A DNA stretch of 64,000 nucleotides, from positions 1 to 64,000 of the forward strand of contig NZ_BMRZ01000002.1 of the NCBI RefSeq assembly GCF_014648895.1, read 5' to 3'. Positions 34,538-43,020 of the stretch are shown here, one piece after another (position 1 is the stretch's first letter; each line of letters opens with the position of its first letter). Source of the DNA: Streptomyces tanashiensis. GTDB lineage: Bacteria > Actinomycetota > Actinomycetes > Streptomycetales > Streptomycetaceae. Both the position numbers and the translations under genes were made by a program. The notes under the pieces were generated by a model. The model made no database searches, was not told the origin of the DNA, and saw nothing but the letters and a program-made list of their open reading frames with translations.

Positions 34538-35188
34538 TTAGGCGGGTGCGAGGGAAAGGAGGCCGGCGCCGTAGGACTTGGCGCGGCCGATGCCGGTGGT
34601 GAGGGCGGTGGCTAGCTGGGTGGGGTCGGTGATGCGGGCGAGGCCGTCGAACTGGGTCAGGACGGCGTGGGGGCTGGGGGTGTCGTTCTTGCGGGGGAAG
34701 CGGCGGGGGGTGGGGGTGGCGTCGATGGTGAGCAGGTGCAGTCCGGCTGCGGTGGCGCGGCGCTGCCACCAGGTGATGGCGTCGTCGCCGGTGAGGGGGG
34801 TGAGTTTGCCGCGGGTCTTGCCGGTGACGGGGTGGGGGGTGGCGTGGGCGGTGAGGGAGGCGACGGGGGCGGCGGTGATGCGGTAGCGGACGGTCAGGCC
34901 GGTGCGCAGGGCGTTGAGCAGGGGGGTGAGGCTGCGCATCTGGTGTGTGGCGTAGCCGTGGGGCAGACGCGCGGGGTCGGGCTGGTGGTGGCTTTGGATG
35001 AGGAGGGTGGGGGTGGGGTGGGTCTCGAGGCGGAACAGCAAGCCGGCCTGGGCTCTGGGGGTGGGGCCGAGGGTGTCGGGGACGAGACGCATGAGGGTCT
35101 TGTGGAGGCTGACGGCGTCTTTGAGGTCGGCGCGGGCGGTCTTGTGGTGGGGATTGAGTGTGAGGAGCGTCAGGGTCGGCGCGGTCAT
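34538..35188 (-). CDS. cas6e: Cas6e, CRISPR RNA endonuclease
   Basis: 216 aa from ATG 35188, overlapping the cas5e stop (ATGA). Two ferredoxin-like halves; the N-terminal helix carries a candidate catalytic His29 in KDAVSLHKTLMRLVP, and the C-terminus ends with the glycine-rich loop GIGRAKSYGAGLLSLAP that marks Cas6e. It cuts the pre-crRNA at the repeat hairpin and stays bound to the 3' handle in Cascade. The array repeats at 47613 have the short GC hairpin that Cas6e recognises. The frame extends upstream in the Arg/Pro-rich shadow, which is not part of the gene. Confidence 0.95.
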   Translation of the reverse strand: MTAPTLTLLTLNPHHKTARADLKDAVSLHKTLMRLVPDTLGPTPRAQAGLLFRLETHPTPTLLIQSHHQPDPARLPHGYATHQMRSLTPLLNALRTGLTVRYRITAAPVASLTAHATPHPVTGKTRGKLTPLTGDDAITWWQRRATAAGLHLLTIDATPTPRRFPRKNDTPSPHAVLTQFDGLARITDPTQLATALTTGIGRAKSYGAGLLSLAPA

Positions 35189-35979
35189 GGTCGTCCTTGG
35201 GCGATGTAGGTAGCGAGGGCGTCGATGGGCCGGGGGCCTGCGTAGAGGGATGGGGGCAGGTTTTCGGTAGTGATCCACAGGGGGCGGGGTAGGTGGCGCC
35301 GGTTGGTGGGGGTGAAGTCGACGGGTTCGCTGGTGCTCTCCCGGTCCGGCAGACCGCTTGCGTACGCGGTGTCGGTGGGGCGTTCGTGGACGAACGTGAC
35401 GGGCACGTGGGTGGCGTCGTCGGCCGGCGGTGCGGGCAGGGTGAGGGGCACTTTGTTGCGGAGCTCGCCGGCGGGGTCGGTGCTGTGGGTGGCCAGGACG
35501 AGCGGGGTGTCGGGCGGGCAGGCTCGGCGGCCGAGGTAGATGCCGAAGGCGGGGTGCTCGAGTGCGTCGGCGATGTGGTCGAGGAGCGGCCTGGGTCCTT
35601 GGACGGCGAGCGTGAAGACGGCGCCGGCGAGGTAGGTGCGGTGGGAGACGAGGGTGGATTTGGCCTCGCTGCGTCTGCCGCCTTCTGCGGTGTGCAGGCG
35701 CTGTTCGGGTGGGTATCCGCCGCCGACGGTGTGGAAGTCGTGGTGGAGGGTGCCGGGGCTGTCGATGCGGATGGTGAAGGTCAGGTCGTGGTGGCTCGGG
35801 CTGCCGGGGAGCTGCTGGTAGGGGGTGAGGGCTTCTTCGCGGCTGCGGCCGCCGGCTGCGGCGAACATGCCGATGAGGGCGGAGCGGGTGGGGAAGGCGG
35901 TGGTGTCGCGGTGGTGGAAGACGCCGCGTTCGCCCCATGCCTGCTGTAGGCCGGCCAGGCGCAGGATGAGCCCGGTCAC
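35185..35979 (-). CDS. cas5e: Cas5e, Cascade subunit
   Basis: 264 aa from GTG 35979, overlapping the cas7e stop by 4 bp. Starts LILRLAGLQQAWGERGVFHH, the usual Cas5e opening where the crRNA 5' handle is bound, followed by PTRSALIGMFAAAGG, a conserved glycine-rich segment, and DFHTVGGGYPPEQ. The long upstream part of the frame (to 38184) is a shadow of cas7e and cse2. Length is typical for Cas5e. Confidence 0.95.
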   Translation of the reverse strand: MTGLILRLAGLQQAWGERGVFHHRDTTAFPTRSALIGMFAAAGGRSREEALTPYQQLPGSPSHHDLTFTIRIDSPGTLHHDFHTVGGGYPPEQRLHTAEGGRRSEAKSTLVSHRTYLAGAVFTLAVQGPRPLLDHIADALEHPAFGIYLGRRACPPDTPLVLATHSTDPAGELRNKVPLTLPAPPADDATHVPVTFVHERPTDTAYASGLPDRESTSEPVDFTPTNRRHLPRPLWITTENLPPSLYAGPRPIDALATYIAQGRP

Positions 35980-37130
35980 CGGGTGGGGGTGGGGGTGAGG
36001 GCCGCTTGGGCGCAGGCGGTGGCGAGGTCTTCGAAGGATTGATGGTGGGTGCCCAGGGGGTCGAGGGGCTTGTCGAAGCTGGTGTGGCCGTGGGCGATGC
36101 GGCGGCGGGTGCCGACGAGCCGGTCGATGGTGGTGGCGTAGTCGGTCAGGGTTTGGCGGGCGGTCAGGGTGTAGCCGCCTTGGGGTGCGGCTTTGACGGG
36201 CTGTTCGAATGCGGCGCCGTAGGAGATGGGGCGGCTGTCGCGGACGACGTAGTGGACGAGGTCGGGGATGGTGTGTGGGGCGGTGGAGGTGGCCTTGGCC
36301 CGGGGCATGCTCATGATGAAGTGCCACGTGTACAGCTCGATGAGCTCGGCGAGGGTGCAGGTGCCGTCGGTGTGGTTGCGCGCCAGTTCGGTGATGTTGA
36401 CGGTGGAGTAGCGGTAGAACAGGCCGCCGGTGAGGTAGGCGGTCTGCAGGTGGGCGCTGCCGGGCTCGTCGGGCTGGGGCCAGTCCTCGACTGTGGTGAA
36501 GAAGTCCGGCTGGGGGTCGCTGGGGTGGACGGTGAAGGCGGGGGCCATCTGGACGGCGGCTTCGACGTGGCCGCTCGGGAGTTCGGCGAGCATGCGCCCG
36601 AGCAGGCTGATGCTCGCGGTGCGGCGGGTCAGCTGGGCGGCGATCGCTTTGGCCGGCAGGACCGGGGCGGGGGTCTTTTTGGTGGTGGAGGCGGTGTGGT
36701 CGGCCAGCGCCTCTTCGAGGTCGGGGCGGTGGGTTTCGCACAGGGTGACCAGGTCGTCGACTGCGTCCTTGGGGAGGTAGAGCATGGCCTGGGTGCGGTA
36801 CTGCTCGTTCGCGTTGTGCTTGAGGCCTTTGTCCTTGGCGGACAGGACGATCTGTGCGGAGGTGAAGGCGGCCAGGTCGTCGGGCCATCCGGCTTCGCGC
36901 AGCCGGTCGGCGACGACGATGGGTACCAGGCGGGTGCGGGCGGCAGGCTCGTCCAGGTCGCGTTCGACACCGAGGCGGATCTGCCGCTTCCACGACTGGC
37001 TGGACACCATCGCGCGGATCGCGTTGCCGACGAGGATGGTCTTGGGTTCCTGGTTCTCGTCCCGGTTCAGGTTCGCTGGAGTGACGGGCTGCAGAATGTG
37101 CAGGTCGAGAAAGCGGGCGGGGGTATGCAC
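35976..37130 (-). CDS. cas7e: Cas7e, Cascade backbone
   Basis: 384 aa. The opening FLDLHILQPVTPANLNRDEN and GNAIRAMVSSQSWKRQIR are diagnostic of Cas7e (Cse4/CasC); later segments include RRTASISLLGRMLAELP, YRYSTVNITELARN and FIMSMPRAKATSTAPHTIPD. Six copies would form the Cascade filament on the crRNA spacer. 135 bp separate it from cse2; that gap holds a perfect 9-bp hairpin at 37160-37179. Overlaps cas5e by 4 bp. Confidence 0.97.
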   Translation of the reverse strand: MHTPARFLDLHILQPVTPANLNRDENQEPKTILVGNAIRAMVSSQSWKRQIRLGVERDLDEPAARTRLVPIVVADRLREAGWPDDLAAFTSAQIVLSAKDKGLKHNANEQYRTQAMLYLPKDAVDDLVTLCETHRPDLEEALADHTASTTKKTPAPVLPAKAIAAQLTRRTASISLLGRMLAELPSGHVEAAVQMAPAFTVHPSDPQPDFFTTVEDWPQPDEPGSAHLQTAYLTGGLFYRYSTVNITELARNHTDGTCTLAELIELYTWHFIMSMPRAKATSTAPHTIPDLVHYVVRDSRPISYGAAFEQPVKAAPQGGYTLTARQTLTDYATTIDRLVGTRRRIAHGHTSFDKPLDPLGTHHQSFEDLATACAQAALTPTPTR

Positions 37131-37159
37131 GAGGGGGTCCTTTACTGGGTGCCAGGGGG

Positions 37160-37179
37160 CACGATCCGGTCGGATCGTG
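37160..37179 (-). promoter_or_regulatory. Hairpin between cse2 and cas7e
   Basis: CACGATCCG, two-base loop GT, then CGGATCGTG: a perfect 9-bp stem in the only sizeable gap inside the cascade operon. It may be an mRNA-processing or attenuation point that sets the higher dose of Cas7e, or an operator for a promoter upstream of cas7e. Confidence 0.45.
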
Positions 37180-37265
37180 GTGCTGAGCAGGGCGATGCCA
37201 CTTGGCCGCTCCGAGGACGGCGCTGGCGGCGGGTGAGGGGCGATTACCCGGGGCGGGGCCGCGGT

Positions 37266-37916
37266 TCAGGTGCGGCCGGGGGTGTTGAGGCTGAGGTAGA
37301 AGGAGTCGCGCCAGCGCAGTGCGACCGTGTCGCGCTGGTAGGGCCGCTGGATGAGGTCGTTCAGCAGCACGGCCCAGTCGGGGGTGAGGCCGTCGCCGAG
37401 GAGTCGGGTGATGTAGCTGGGCAGGCGGCGGTGGACCTGGTCGTCGCCGAGGCGGGTCAGGACATGGAGTTGCTCGCCGGTGCGTTCTTCGCTGTGGCCG
37501 CGGGTGTTCACGGCGGCGGCAAGGGTGGCGCCGAGGTTGGGGCGCTTGACCCAGTCGGTCGCCACGGCAGCAGTCAGCGCGACAGGGGTGATGGCGGGAG
37601 CATCGGATACCACCGGCAGGCCGCTGATGTCCTGCGGCCGGCCTGCGGAGGCGGCCGGGTGTGGCGGGTGGAGGCGGACGCCGGGGGTGTGGACCGCGGG
37701 ACCGGCCAGGGCGATCAGGCCGGCGATCGTGTAGTGGGCGCGTCGGCCGGGGCGGCCGGCGGTACTGCGGGTGAGGTAACGGTCCATGAAGCCGCACTGT
37801 TCGACCGGGCGTCCTCGGCCCTTGGCCAGGGTGGTGCGAATGCCGGGGCTGGTGCACAGATCGTGGATGTGGACGACGAAGTCGTCGTAGCGGGCGCGGT
37901 GTTCGTCCGGAGTCAT
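37266..37916 (-). CDS. cse2: Cse2 (Cas11e), Cascade small subunit
   Basis: 216 aa from ATG 37916, overlapping the cas8e stop (ATGA). Helical Cse2 pattern: RARYDDFVVHIHDLCTSPGI, then RYLTRSTAGRPGRRAHYTIA and a C-terminal RLPSYITRLLGDGLTPDWAV followed by RDTVALRWRDSFYL. Two copies normally stabilise the R-loop in Cascade. Slightly longer than the usual 160-200 residues, with a His/Pro-rich loop in the middle. Confidence 0.93.
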   Translation of the reverse strand: MTPDEHRARYDDFVVHIHDLCTSPGIRTTLAKGRGRPVEQCGFMDRYLTRSTAGRPGRRAHYTIAGLIALAGPAVHTPGVRLHPPHPAASAGRPQDISGLPVVSDAPAITPVALTAAVATDWVKRPNLGATLAAAVNTRGHSEERTGEQLHVLTRLGDDQVHRRLPSYITRLLGDGLTPDWAVLLNDLIQRPYQRDTVALRWRDSFYLSLNTPGRT

Positions 37917-39481
37917 CGGTGGCTGCTCTTTTTGGGCGGGAGGTCTTTGCTGCGGAGTGTTCGGACGGCGATGGCGACAGCGCGGGCGGCCTGCTGGTTG
38001 CGGGCACGCGCGGTGCGGGTGGCCTGTCTGAGGGCGGTTGCTGCCTGAGGCGCGAAGGCACGGTCGGCGGGGGTGTCGTCGTTGAGGATTTGCCAGAAGG
38101 CGGTTTCGGCAAGGGGCCAGTACAGGGCGGCGGCTTTGGTGGCCCACACGCTGGCCTTGGGCTTGCGCCGCTTGGCCGGGTCACTGTCGTTGCGGGGTGT
38201 GGTGGTGTCGGCCCATGCCTGATCTGCGGCCTGGGTCAGGCGGAGGGCGAAGTCTTCTGCGGCCTGGCAGCACTCGGCGATGCGCTGTGCCCGGGCGGGG
38301 TCGTGTTCCTGGGTCCACGCCCACACAGGTGGGGTGAGGGCCGTGTACCACTGGCGGTTGTTGACCTTGCCGTCCTGGTCGAAGCCGTGGACGCGGACGC
38401 GCAGGGTGCTGCGCACGTCGGCTGGGAGGTCGTTGAGGGTGTCGAAGACTTCGGGGCGCCGCTGGGTGCGGTGTTCGTCGGGTGCGAGGAGCAGGCTGTC
38501 GAGTTCACGCCACCAGGCGCGCTGTGCGTCGGCGCGGCGGGCGGTCCGGCGTCTGTCGACCGGCTTTTCGGGGTCGATGCGGTAGACGAGGTAGGGGTCG
38601 GTGGCCTCGAGTCTGGGCTGCTGGGTGGACCAGGTGATGTAGGCGTCGGTGACGGTCTCCTGGTCGTCGCCGGGCACTAGGAGGACGGCGTGGCGTGAGC
38701 GGCCGGTAAGGATCCGGCCTGGCCAGGTGACTGGGTGGGGGTTTGCCGCTGGGTCGTCGGGCACGTGTTCGTCTTCCCAGGGGCAGGTGTCGGCCAGGAG
38801 CTGCTCGTCGCCGAGGAATTTGGGCAGGCCGGCGAGGAGGGTCTCGTGGAGGGTGCGCCCGAGGGGGTGGAAGGAGACGGTGGCGCGCAGCGGTCCGCTC
38901 GACAGCGTCCTGCTGGTTGTGCTGTTGACGGTGCGGGGTGTTCCGGTCCCGGATGGGCCGTAGAAGTGGTGGATGAGGAGGTATTGCAGGGCCTGGCCGG
39001 TGGGCAGGGGGGTGGCGAGCTCGTGGTGGTGGGGGCTGAACCAGGCGAGGTTGTTGCCGCCGGGGCGTCCGGGGGTGAAGCGGTTGATGCCTTCGGTGCG
39101 GGTGCACTGGTCGGGCAGTCGGGGGTCTTGCAGCCAGGGCCGGGTGGGGTGGAACACGTCGAAGTGGTGTCGGTCGAAGTAGGCGTGGACCGCTTTGGGG
39201 TCGAAGGCGCCGCGTGCGAGTGCTTCGCGGCGTAGGCGGGTCCACTGCGTGGCGGTGAGGTCGGGGTTATCCAGGCCGGTGATGCGGGCGGTGATGGCGA
39301 CGGCGATCCGCAGGAGGGCGGATGCCGCTGGCGGGTACGGGACGGCCAGGTCGTCGATGGTGTGGGCGGTCAGGAAGAGGTCTCTCAGGCCGGTCGTGTC
39401 GTAGCGGTGGCCGGTGCGGACGTCGATCCAGGGGTGGTCGGCGGCGCTGAGGGAACGGGTGGGTGAGGGTATGGAAGGCAT
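37913..39481 (-). CDS. cas8e: Cas8e (Cse1), Cascade large subunit
   Basis: 522 aa from ATG 39481; the ribosome binding site is weak. Family features: N-terminal HPWIDVRTGHRYDTTGLRDL, YFDRHHFDVFHPTRPWLQDP, the loop NRFTPGRPGGNNLAWFSPHH, and a four-helix bundle at the C-terminus (RIAECCQAAEDFALRLTQAA ... AFWQILNDD). In type I-E, Cas8e reads the PAM and recruits Cas3. It starts a coupled series of seven genes. The 370 bp upstream of it, before the cas3 stop, contain no gene and could hold a separate promoter. Confidence 0.95.
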   Translation of the reverse strand: MPSIPSPTRSLSAADHPWIDVRTGHRYDTTGLRDLFLTAHTIDDLAVPYPPAASALLRIAVAITARITGLDNPDLTATQWTRLRREALARGAFDPKAVHAYFDRHHFDVFHPTRPWLQDPRLPDQCTRTEGINRFTPGRPGGNNLAWFSPHHHELATPLPTGQALQYLLIHHFYGPSGTGTPRTVNSTTSRTLSSGPLRATVSFHPLGRTLHETLLAGLPKFLGDEQLLADTCPWEDEHVPDDPAANPHPVTWPGRILTGRSRHAVLLVPGDDQETVTDAYITWSTQQPRLEATDPYLVYRIDPEKPVDRRRTARRADAQRAWWRELDSLLLAPDEHRTQRRPEVFDTLNDLPADVRSTLRVRVHGFDQDGKVNNRQWYTALTPPVWAWTQEHDPARAQRIAECCQAAEDFALRLTQAADQAWADTTTPRNDSDPAKRRKPKASVWATKAAALYWPLAETAFWQILNDDTPADRAFAPQAATALRQATRTARARNQQAARAVAIAVRTLRSKDLPPKKSSHR

Positions 39482-39852
39482 CGGTGTTTCGTCAGGGTGT
39501 GCGGGATCGATGACGGGATACAGCAACGAAGGGGGCGCCTCTCCCCCGGTGCCCGTGAGGGCATGGCGCGCCGGCTGGGGCCGGGGGTGTGCTGAGGTGT
39601 GGTCGCACCGATGGCGGGCCATGCCGTCATGGCCGGTGGGAGAACCGGGGAAGGCGGCTGGCGGGTTCGCGTCACCAGGCAGGTGGTCTCGTCAACTTCC
39701 TTGTGGGATAGGCGAGTTACTGCCGGGTGTTTGCGGTGGCGGGTGCGTTGCAGTAATCGAATCACCGGGACATTCGTGCGAACAAATCCTGAGATAGTCC
39801 GGTGATCAACTGCTGTCCGTATGTGATCGACGCCGACGGGGGGTGTGACGGG
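39482..39852. promoter_or_regulatory. Gap between cas3 and cas8e, possible cascade promoter
   Basis: About 370 bp without a gene. It is the largest gap between cas genes and more AT-containing (39680-39800) than coding DNA, so a separate promoter for cas8e onwards is likely. I cannot point to a certain -10/-35. Confidence 0.45.
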
Positions 39853-42771
39853 TCAGTGCTGGTCACGGCGATGAACGAGGCCGAGTTCGGCGTCCATGCG
39901 CAGCTCGTAGTGGCCAGTTCTGTGTAGCTCGTTCGGGTGATCCGGATCAGTGGGGAGCAGGATCGTGTCGGCGAGCAGGGCGTGGCGCTGCCAGCTGGCG
40001 GGGGGCGCGGTGCGGGGGTGTGGGCGGGTGACCCATGCGGCGGGAACGGGCAGCGAGTGGGCGAGGATGCTGCGGACGTCGCCGGGGGTGAGGCTGGGTT
40101 TGTCGGGGAGCGGGTGCCGGCCGTCGGGGTCGAGGGTCCAGGTGCCCTGGGGTGTTCGGTAGCAGGGGACGAGGCGGCGCGGCATGGTTCCCAGGCGGGT
40201 TGCGGCCTTGGCGGTGGTCAGGTGCTGGCGGTGGAGGTCTGCCAGGGACGACACCCGTGCGGGGGGCGGGATGAGGTGGACTGCGCCGGTGTGGAGCTGC
40301 CGGTCGGTTCGCGCGTGGTGGCCGGAGAGGAGGCGCTGCAGGGTGTCGGTCTCGGCGGCGAAGGCCGAGTCTGCGCCGTGGACCTGTTCGACGAGGTCCT
40401 GGACGTCGTCGGGAAGGGTGAGTGTCGTGAGGGCCCGGGTGGTCAGCAGGTGGGCAGTGGCGTGCTGGGTGACGGCCGGCTCGACGCTGCCCCATCCGGG
40501 CGGCAGTGCGGTGGCGCCGCGGACATTCACCGGGTGCAGCACGGTGAGCGTCGGGCCGGCGGCCTCGTCCCACCAAGGCGGGCGCCATCCTTCCCGGCCG
40601 GCCCACAGGTGGGTGAAGCGGCCCAGACGTCCCGCGCGCTGCATGAGGCGGCCGATCGAGGCGAGGTCGCTGACCATGAGGTCGACGTCGATGTCGAGGC
40701 TCACGTCGAGGAGGCTGGTGGTCACCACGACCAGACGCCGCGGCCTGGGTCCGTGCTTGCCGAGCCGGTGCCGCAGCCGTCGGATCGTGCGCTCGCGCCG
40801 GTGGTCCTCATGCCGGGCATGGAGCAGGACGAGGTCGTCGGCAGGCCCCTGCCACCGGTGGCGGAGGAAGGTGTAGGTGTCCTGCGTGTCGGCGACGGTC
40901 GCGCACACCACCGCCACACAGCCCGAACCGCTCTCGAGGACGGGTGCGAGCGCGGCCTCGACGGCAGCGAGTCTCTCCCCTTCCTCGATGGGGCGGCCCG
41001 GCTGGCCGAGGCGCCGGTAGGTGACCGGCACGGTGCTGATCCTGACGCGGCGGCGGTGCGCGGCCGCGTGCTCGTCACGGGCATCCTTGTCCATGTGGTG
41101 GGCGGTGGCACTGTCCGCGTCGACGAACACCCATCCCGGATATCCCGGATCCCAGGACTTGCCGCGAAGTGTGCGGGGTGTGTGGCCGGCGCCGGTCAGG
41201 TAGGCGCGGATCAGGTCTCTGCTGGTCGAGGCCGGCAGCGTCGCGGACAGCAGCACCACCGGGCAGCGTAACGCCCCGAGCCAGTTCAGCAGACGGCGCA
41301 ACTGCAGCTGACTGAACGGCTCCAGCGCGTGTGCTTCGTCGACGACGACGGTCTTGCCACAGATCCCCAACATGCGCAGCGCGTTGAACCGGACGGGCAG
41401 CACCGCCATCTGGGCCTGGTCGACCGTGGCGACCGTGAACTGCGCGAGCAGCGCGCGGTCCCATCCCCGCTGCCACGAATCCGGCACCGGCCCCTTCGCA
41501 GGGACACCACCTCCGGTGGGATCGCCGTCCGCCTGGGTGGCTGGGCCGCTCCCTGGGCCTTGCGGGTCTTCCGGGCCGTCGGGGCCGTCGGGGCCGTCGG
41601 GGCCGTCAATGACCGATCCGCCATCGTCGGCCAGCGCGGGGTCGGGGTAGGCATCGCTCAGCCACTGGCCGCTGTGCACGACAGCGGTCGGTACCCGCTC
41701 GGGCCCGTGGGCCCGCACGTAGCGGTCGAGGCGCTCGAAGGCGGCGTCAGCGGTCGCGGTGGTCGGCAGCAGCCAGAGCACACCGTTCGTGCCGCACTCT
41801 GCGTTGAAGATCCGGGCCATCTCCAGGCCGTTCACGCTCTTGCCGCTTCCCGTGGCGTCGGTGACCACCGCGATACCGCTCCCCCGCTGCCGCACCCACC
41901 CGGGCAGCTGCTCCAGCACGGAAGCCTGCAGCGTGTTCGGGCCCGCAACACCCTCGTGCACCGTCGCGAAAGCGGCCCGGGGCAGGGTGATCCGGTCAAG
42001 ACCCGCCCGCTCGACCGCTTCCCACGTCAGCTCCCTGACACGGGCGGCATGCTCGAAGGCCCCGAACGACACGGTGTTGGCCAGGGGTATCCAGAACCGG
42101 CGCCGGCTCACCAGCCGGTCAGCCATCATGACGAGCCCGGCAATCAGGACGGCAGCCTCTGCCGAGAACTCCTTCGAGGCTTCCTCAACCTCAAAGATGT
42201 GCCACATCAGGCGGGTGTAGCGCCGCCGCAGATCCCGCCACAGCGGCCCGCCCAACGACGCCTCCATTCGCCCAGCCGACGCGCCCTGGTCAACATCGAT
42301 CTGCAGGAACCGTCCATGGTGCCCGCCGAGAACCTGCGCCCCGCGTACCGCAGGAGAGTCGTTCCCCTCCCGGGCGAAACCCAACTCCTCCAGCAACCCC
42401 AGCCCGACATGCATCGACGCCCGCGCATGCGAAACCTCCACCACCCGCCCCATATCGCCGAGCAGGTCCTCCCCCAGCCGGCGCATCGCAGCAGGCACGT
42501 CACACTGGAAGCAGGGAATCAACTTGCCCACATCGTGCTGCGCCGCAAGGAACGCCACCACCTGACGTGCCCTCGACTCGCTCTCACCGAGACCGTCGGC
42601 GATCTGAGCACGCTGGCTCGGCGACAGGAACCGGTCCCACAGAGCCTCCGCCGCAGCACCGGCATCGATCTGGTGAAACAACAACGGATACACGGCGCCG
42701 GTCAGCACATCGAACTTCCCCCACGGCGCCTGATCAATCCCAGCGAGCCGGCCGTCTTCAAGAACACTCAT
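39853..42771 (-). CDS. cas3: Cas3, HD nuclease-helicase
   Basis: 972 aa. HD nuclease: His33 (LLFHQIDAGAAAEALWD), His79-Asp80 (FLAAQHDVGKL), LGGHHGRF, and the ADRLVS helix. SF2 helicase: P-loop DATGSGKS near 305, DEAH box VVVDEAHAL, LLSATLP, the motif V region TSLLDVSLDIDVD and motif VI QRAGRLGRF. All catalytic parts appear present, so it should nick and degrade targets. A low-complexity insertion of repeated Gly-Pro-Asp (DGPDGPDGPDGPEDPQGP), encoded by tandem 9-bp units near 41575-41610, sits inside the helicase. Presence of a complete Cas3 next to TnsB/TnsC is unusual, because CRISPR-associated transposons lack it. Confidence 0.96.
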   Translation of the reverse strand: MSVLEDGRLAGIDQAPWGKFDVLTGAVYPLLFHQIDAGAAAEALWDRFLSPSQRAQIADGLGESESRARQVVAFLAAQHDVGKLIPCFQCDVPAAMRRLGEDLLGDMGRVVEVSHARASMHVGLGLLEELGFAREGNDSPAVRGAQVLGGHHGRFLQIDVDQGASAGRMEASLGGPLWRDLRRRYTRLMWHIFEVEEASKEFSAEAAVLIAGLVMMADRLVSRRRFWIPLANTVSFGAFEHAARVRELTWEAVERAGLDRITLPRAAFATVHEGVAGPNTLQASVLEQLPGWVRQRGSGIAVVTDATGSGKSVNGLEMARIFNAECGTNGVLWLLPTTATADAAFERLDRYVRAHGPERVPTAVVHSGQWLSDAYPDPALADDGGSVIDGPDGPDGPDGPEDPQGPGSGPATQADGDPTGGGVPAKGPVPDSWQRGWDRALLAQFTVATVDQAQMAVLPVRFNALRMLGICGKTVVVDEAHALEPFSQLQLRRLLNWLGALRCPVVLLSATLPASTSRDLIRAYLTGAGHTPRTLRGKSWDPGYPGWVFVDADSATAHHMDKDARDEHAAAHRRRVRISTVPVTYRRLGQPGRPIEEGERLAAVEAALAPVLESGSGCVAVVCATVADTQDTYTFLRHRWQGPADDLVLLHARHEDHRRERTIRRLRHRLGKHGPRPRRLVVVTTSLLDVSLDIDVDLMVSDLASIGRLMQRAGRLGRFTHLWAGREGWRPPWWDEAAGPTLTVLHPVNVRGATALPPGWGSVEPAVTQHATAHLLTTRALTTLTLPDDVQDLVEQVHGADSAFAAETDTLQRLLSGHHARTDRQLHTGAVHLIPPPARVSSLADLHRQHLTTAKAATRLGTMPRRLVPCYRTPQGTWTLDPDGRHPLPDKPSLTPGDVRSILAHSLPVPAAWVTRPHPRTAPPASWQRHALLADTILLPTDPDHPNELHRTGHYELRMDAELGLVHRRDQH

Positions 42772-42886
42772 GATTCAACTCTCCATGAAAATCCCACACT
42801 TCATGGAGCAATCAGGACCTGAGCCGGTAAGCCTTCACCAGCGAGGAGTACCGCCCGAGCTGGGCTACAGTCACCTCGGCATCGCG
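42772..42886 (-). promoter_or_regulatory. Probable cas3 promoter region
   Basis: 115 bp between the cas3 start and the degenerate CRISPR repeat at 42887. It is relatively AT-rich near 42772-42820 (AACTCTCCATGAAAATCC), in keeping with a promoter or old leader. Confidence 0.4.
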
Positions 42887-42915
42887 AGTTCCGCGCCAGC
42901 GCGGGGTTTCGACCC
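42887..42915 (+). CRISPR. Degenerate solitary repeat next to cas3
   Basis: The sequence TTCCGCGCCAGCGCGGGGTT followed by TCGACC keeps the CCGCGCCAGC and GGGGT blocks of the array repeat. It ends 19 bp before an IS inverted repeat (42934), while on the far side of that 4-kb segment the first array restarts. It is probably a repeat left behind when the array was split. Confidence 0.45.
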
Positions 42916-43020
42916 TCGCAGTCAACACCTGCCTAAGGGTTGTCCCGCTATGACCTGGAGTCCCCTGTCGGGGTTCGAAAAGTGGCGATGCCGTGCGAGC
43001 AGTGTGTGTACGGTGCCGGA

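Noticed and set aside
35980..38184. Upstream extension of the Cas5e frame (999 codons in total) and similar Arg/Pro extensions of Cas6e and the TnsC-like frame
   Set aside because: They read overlapping cas genes in another frame; true starts are fixed by 4-bp overlaps and family N-termini.
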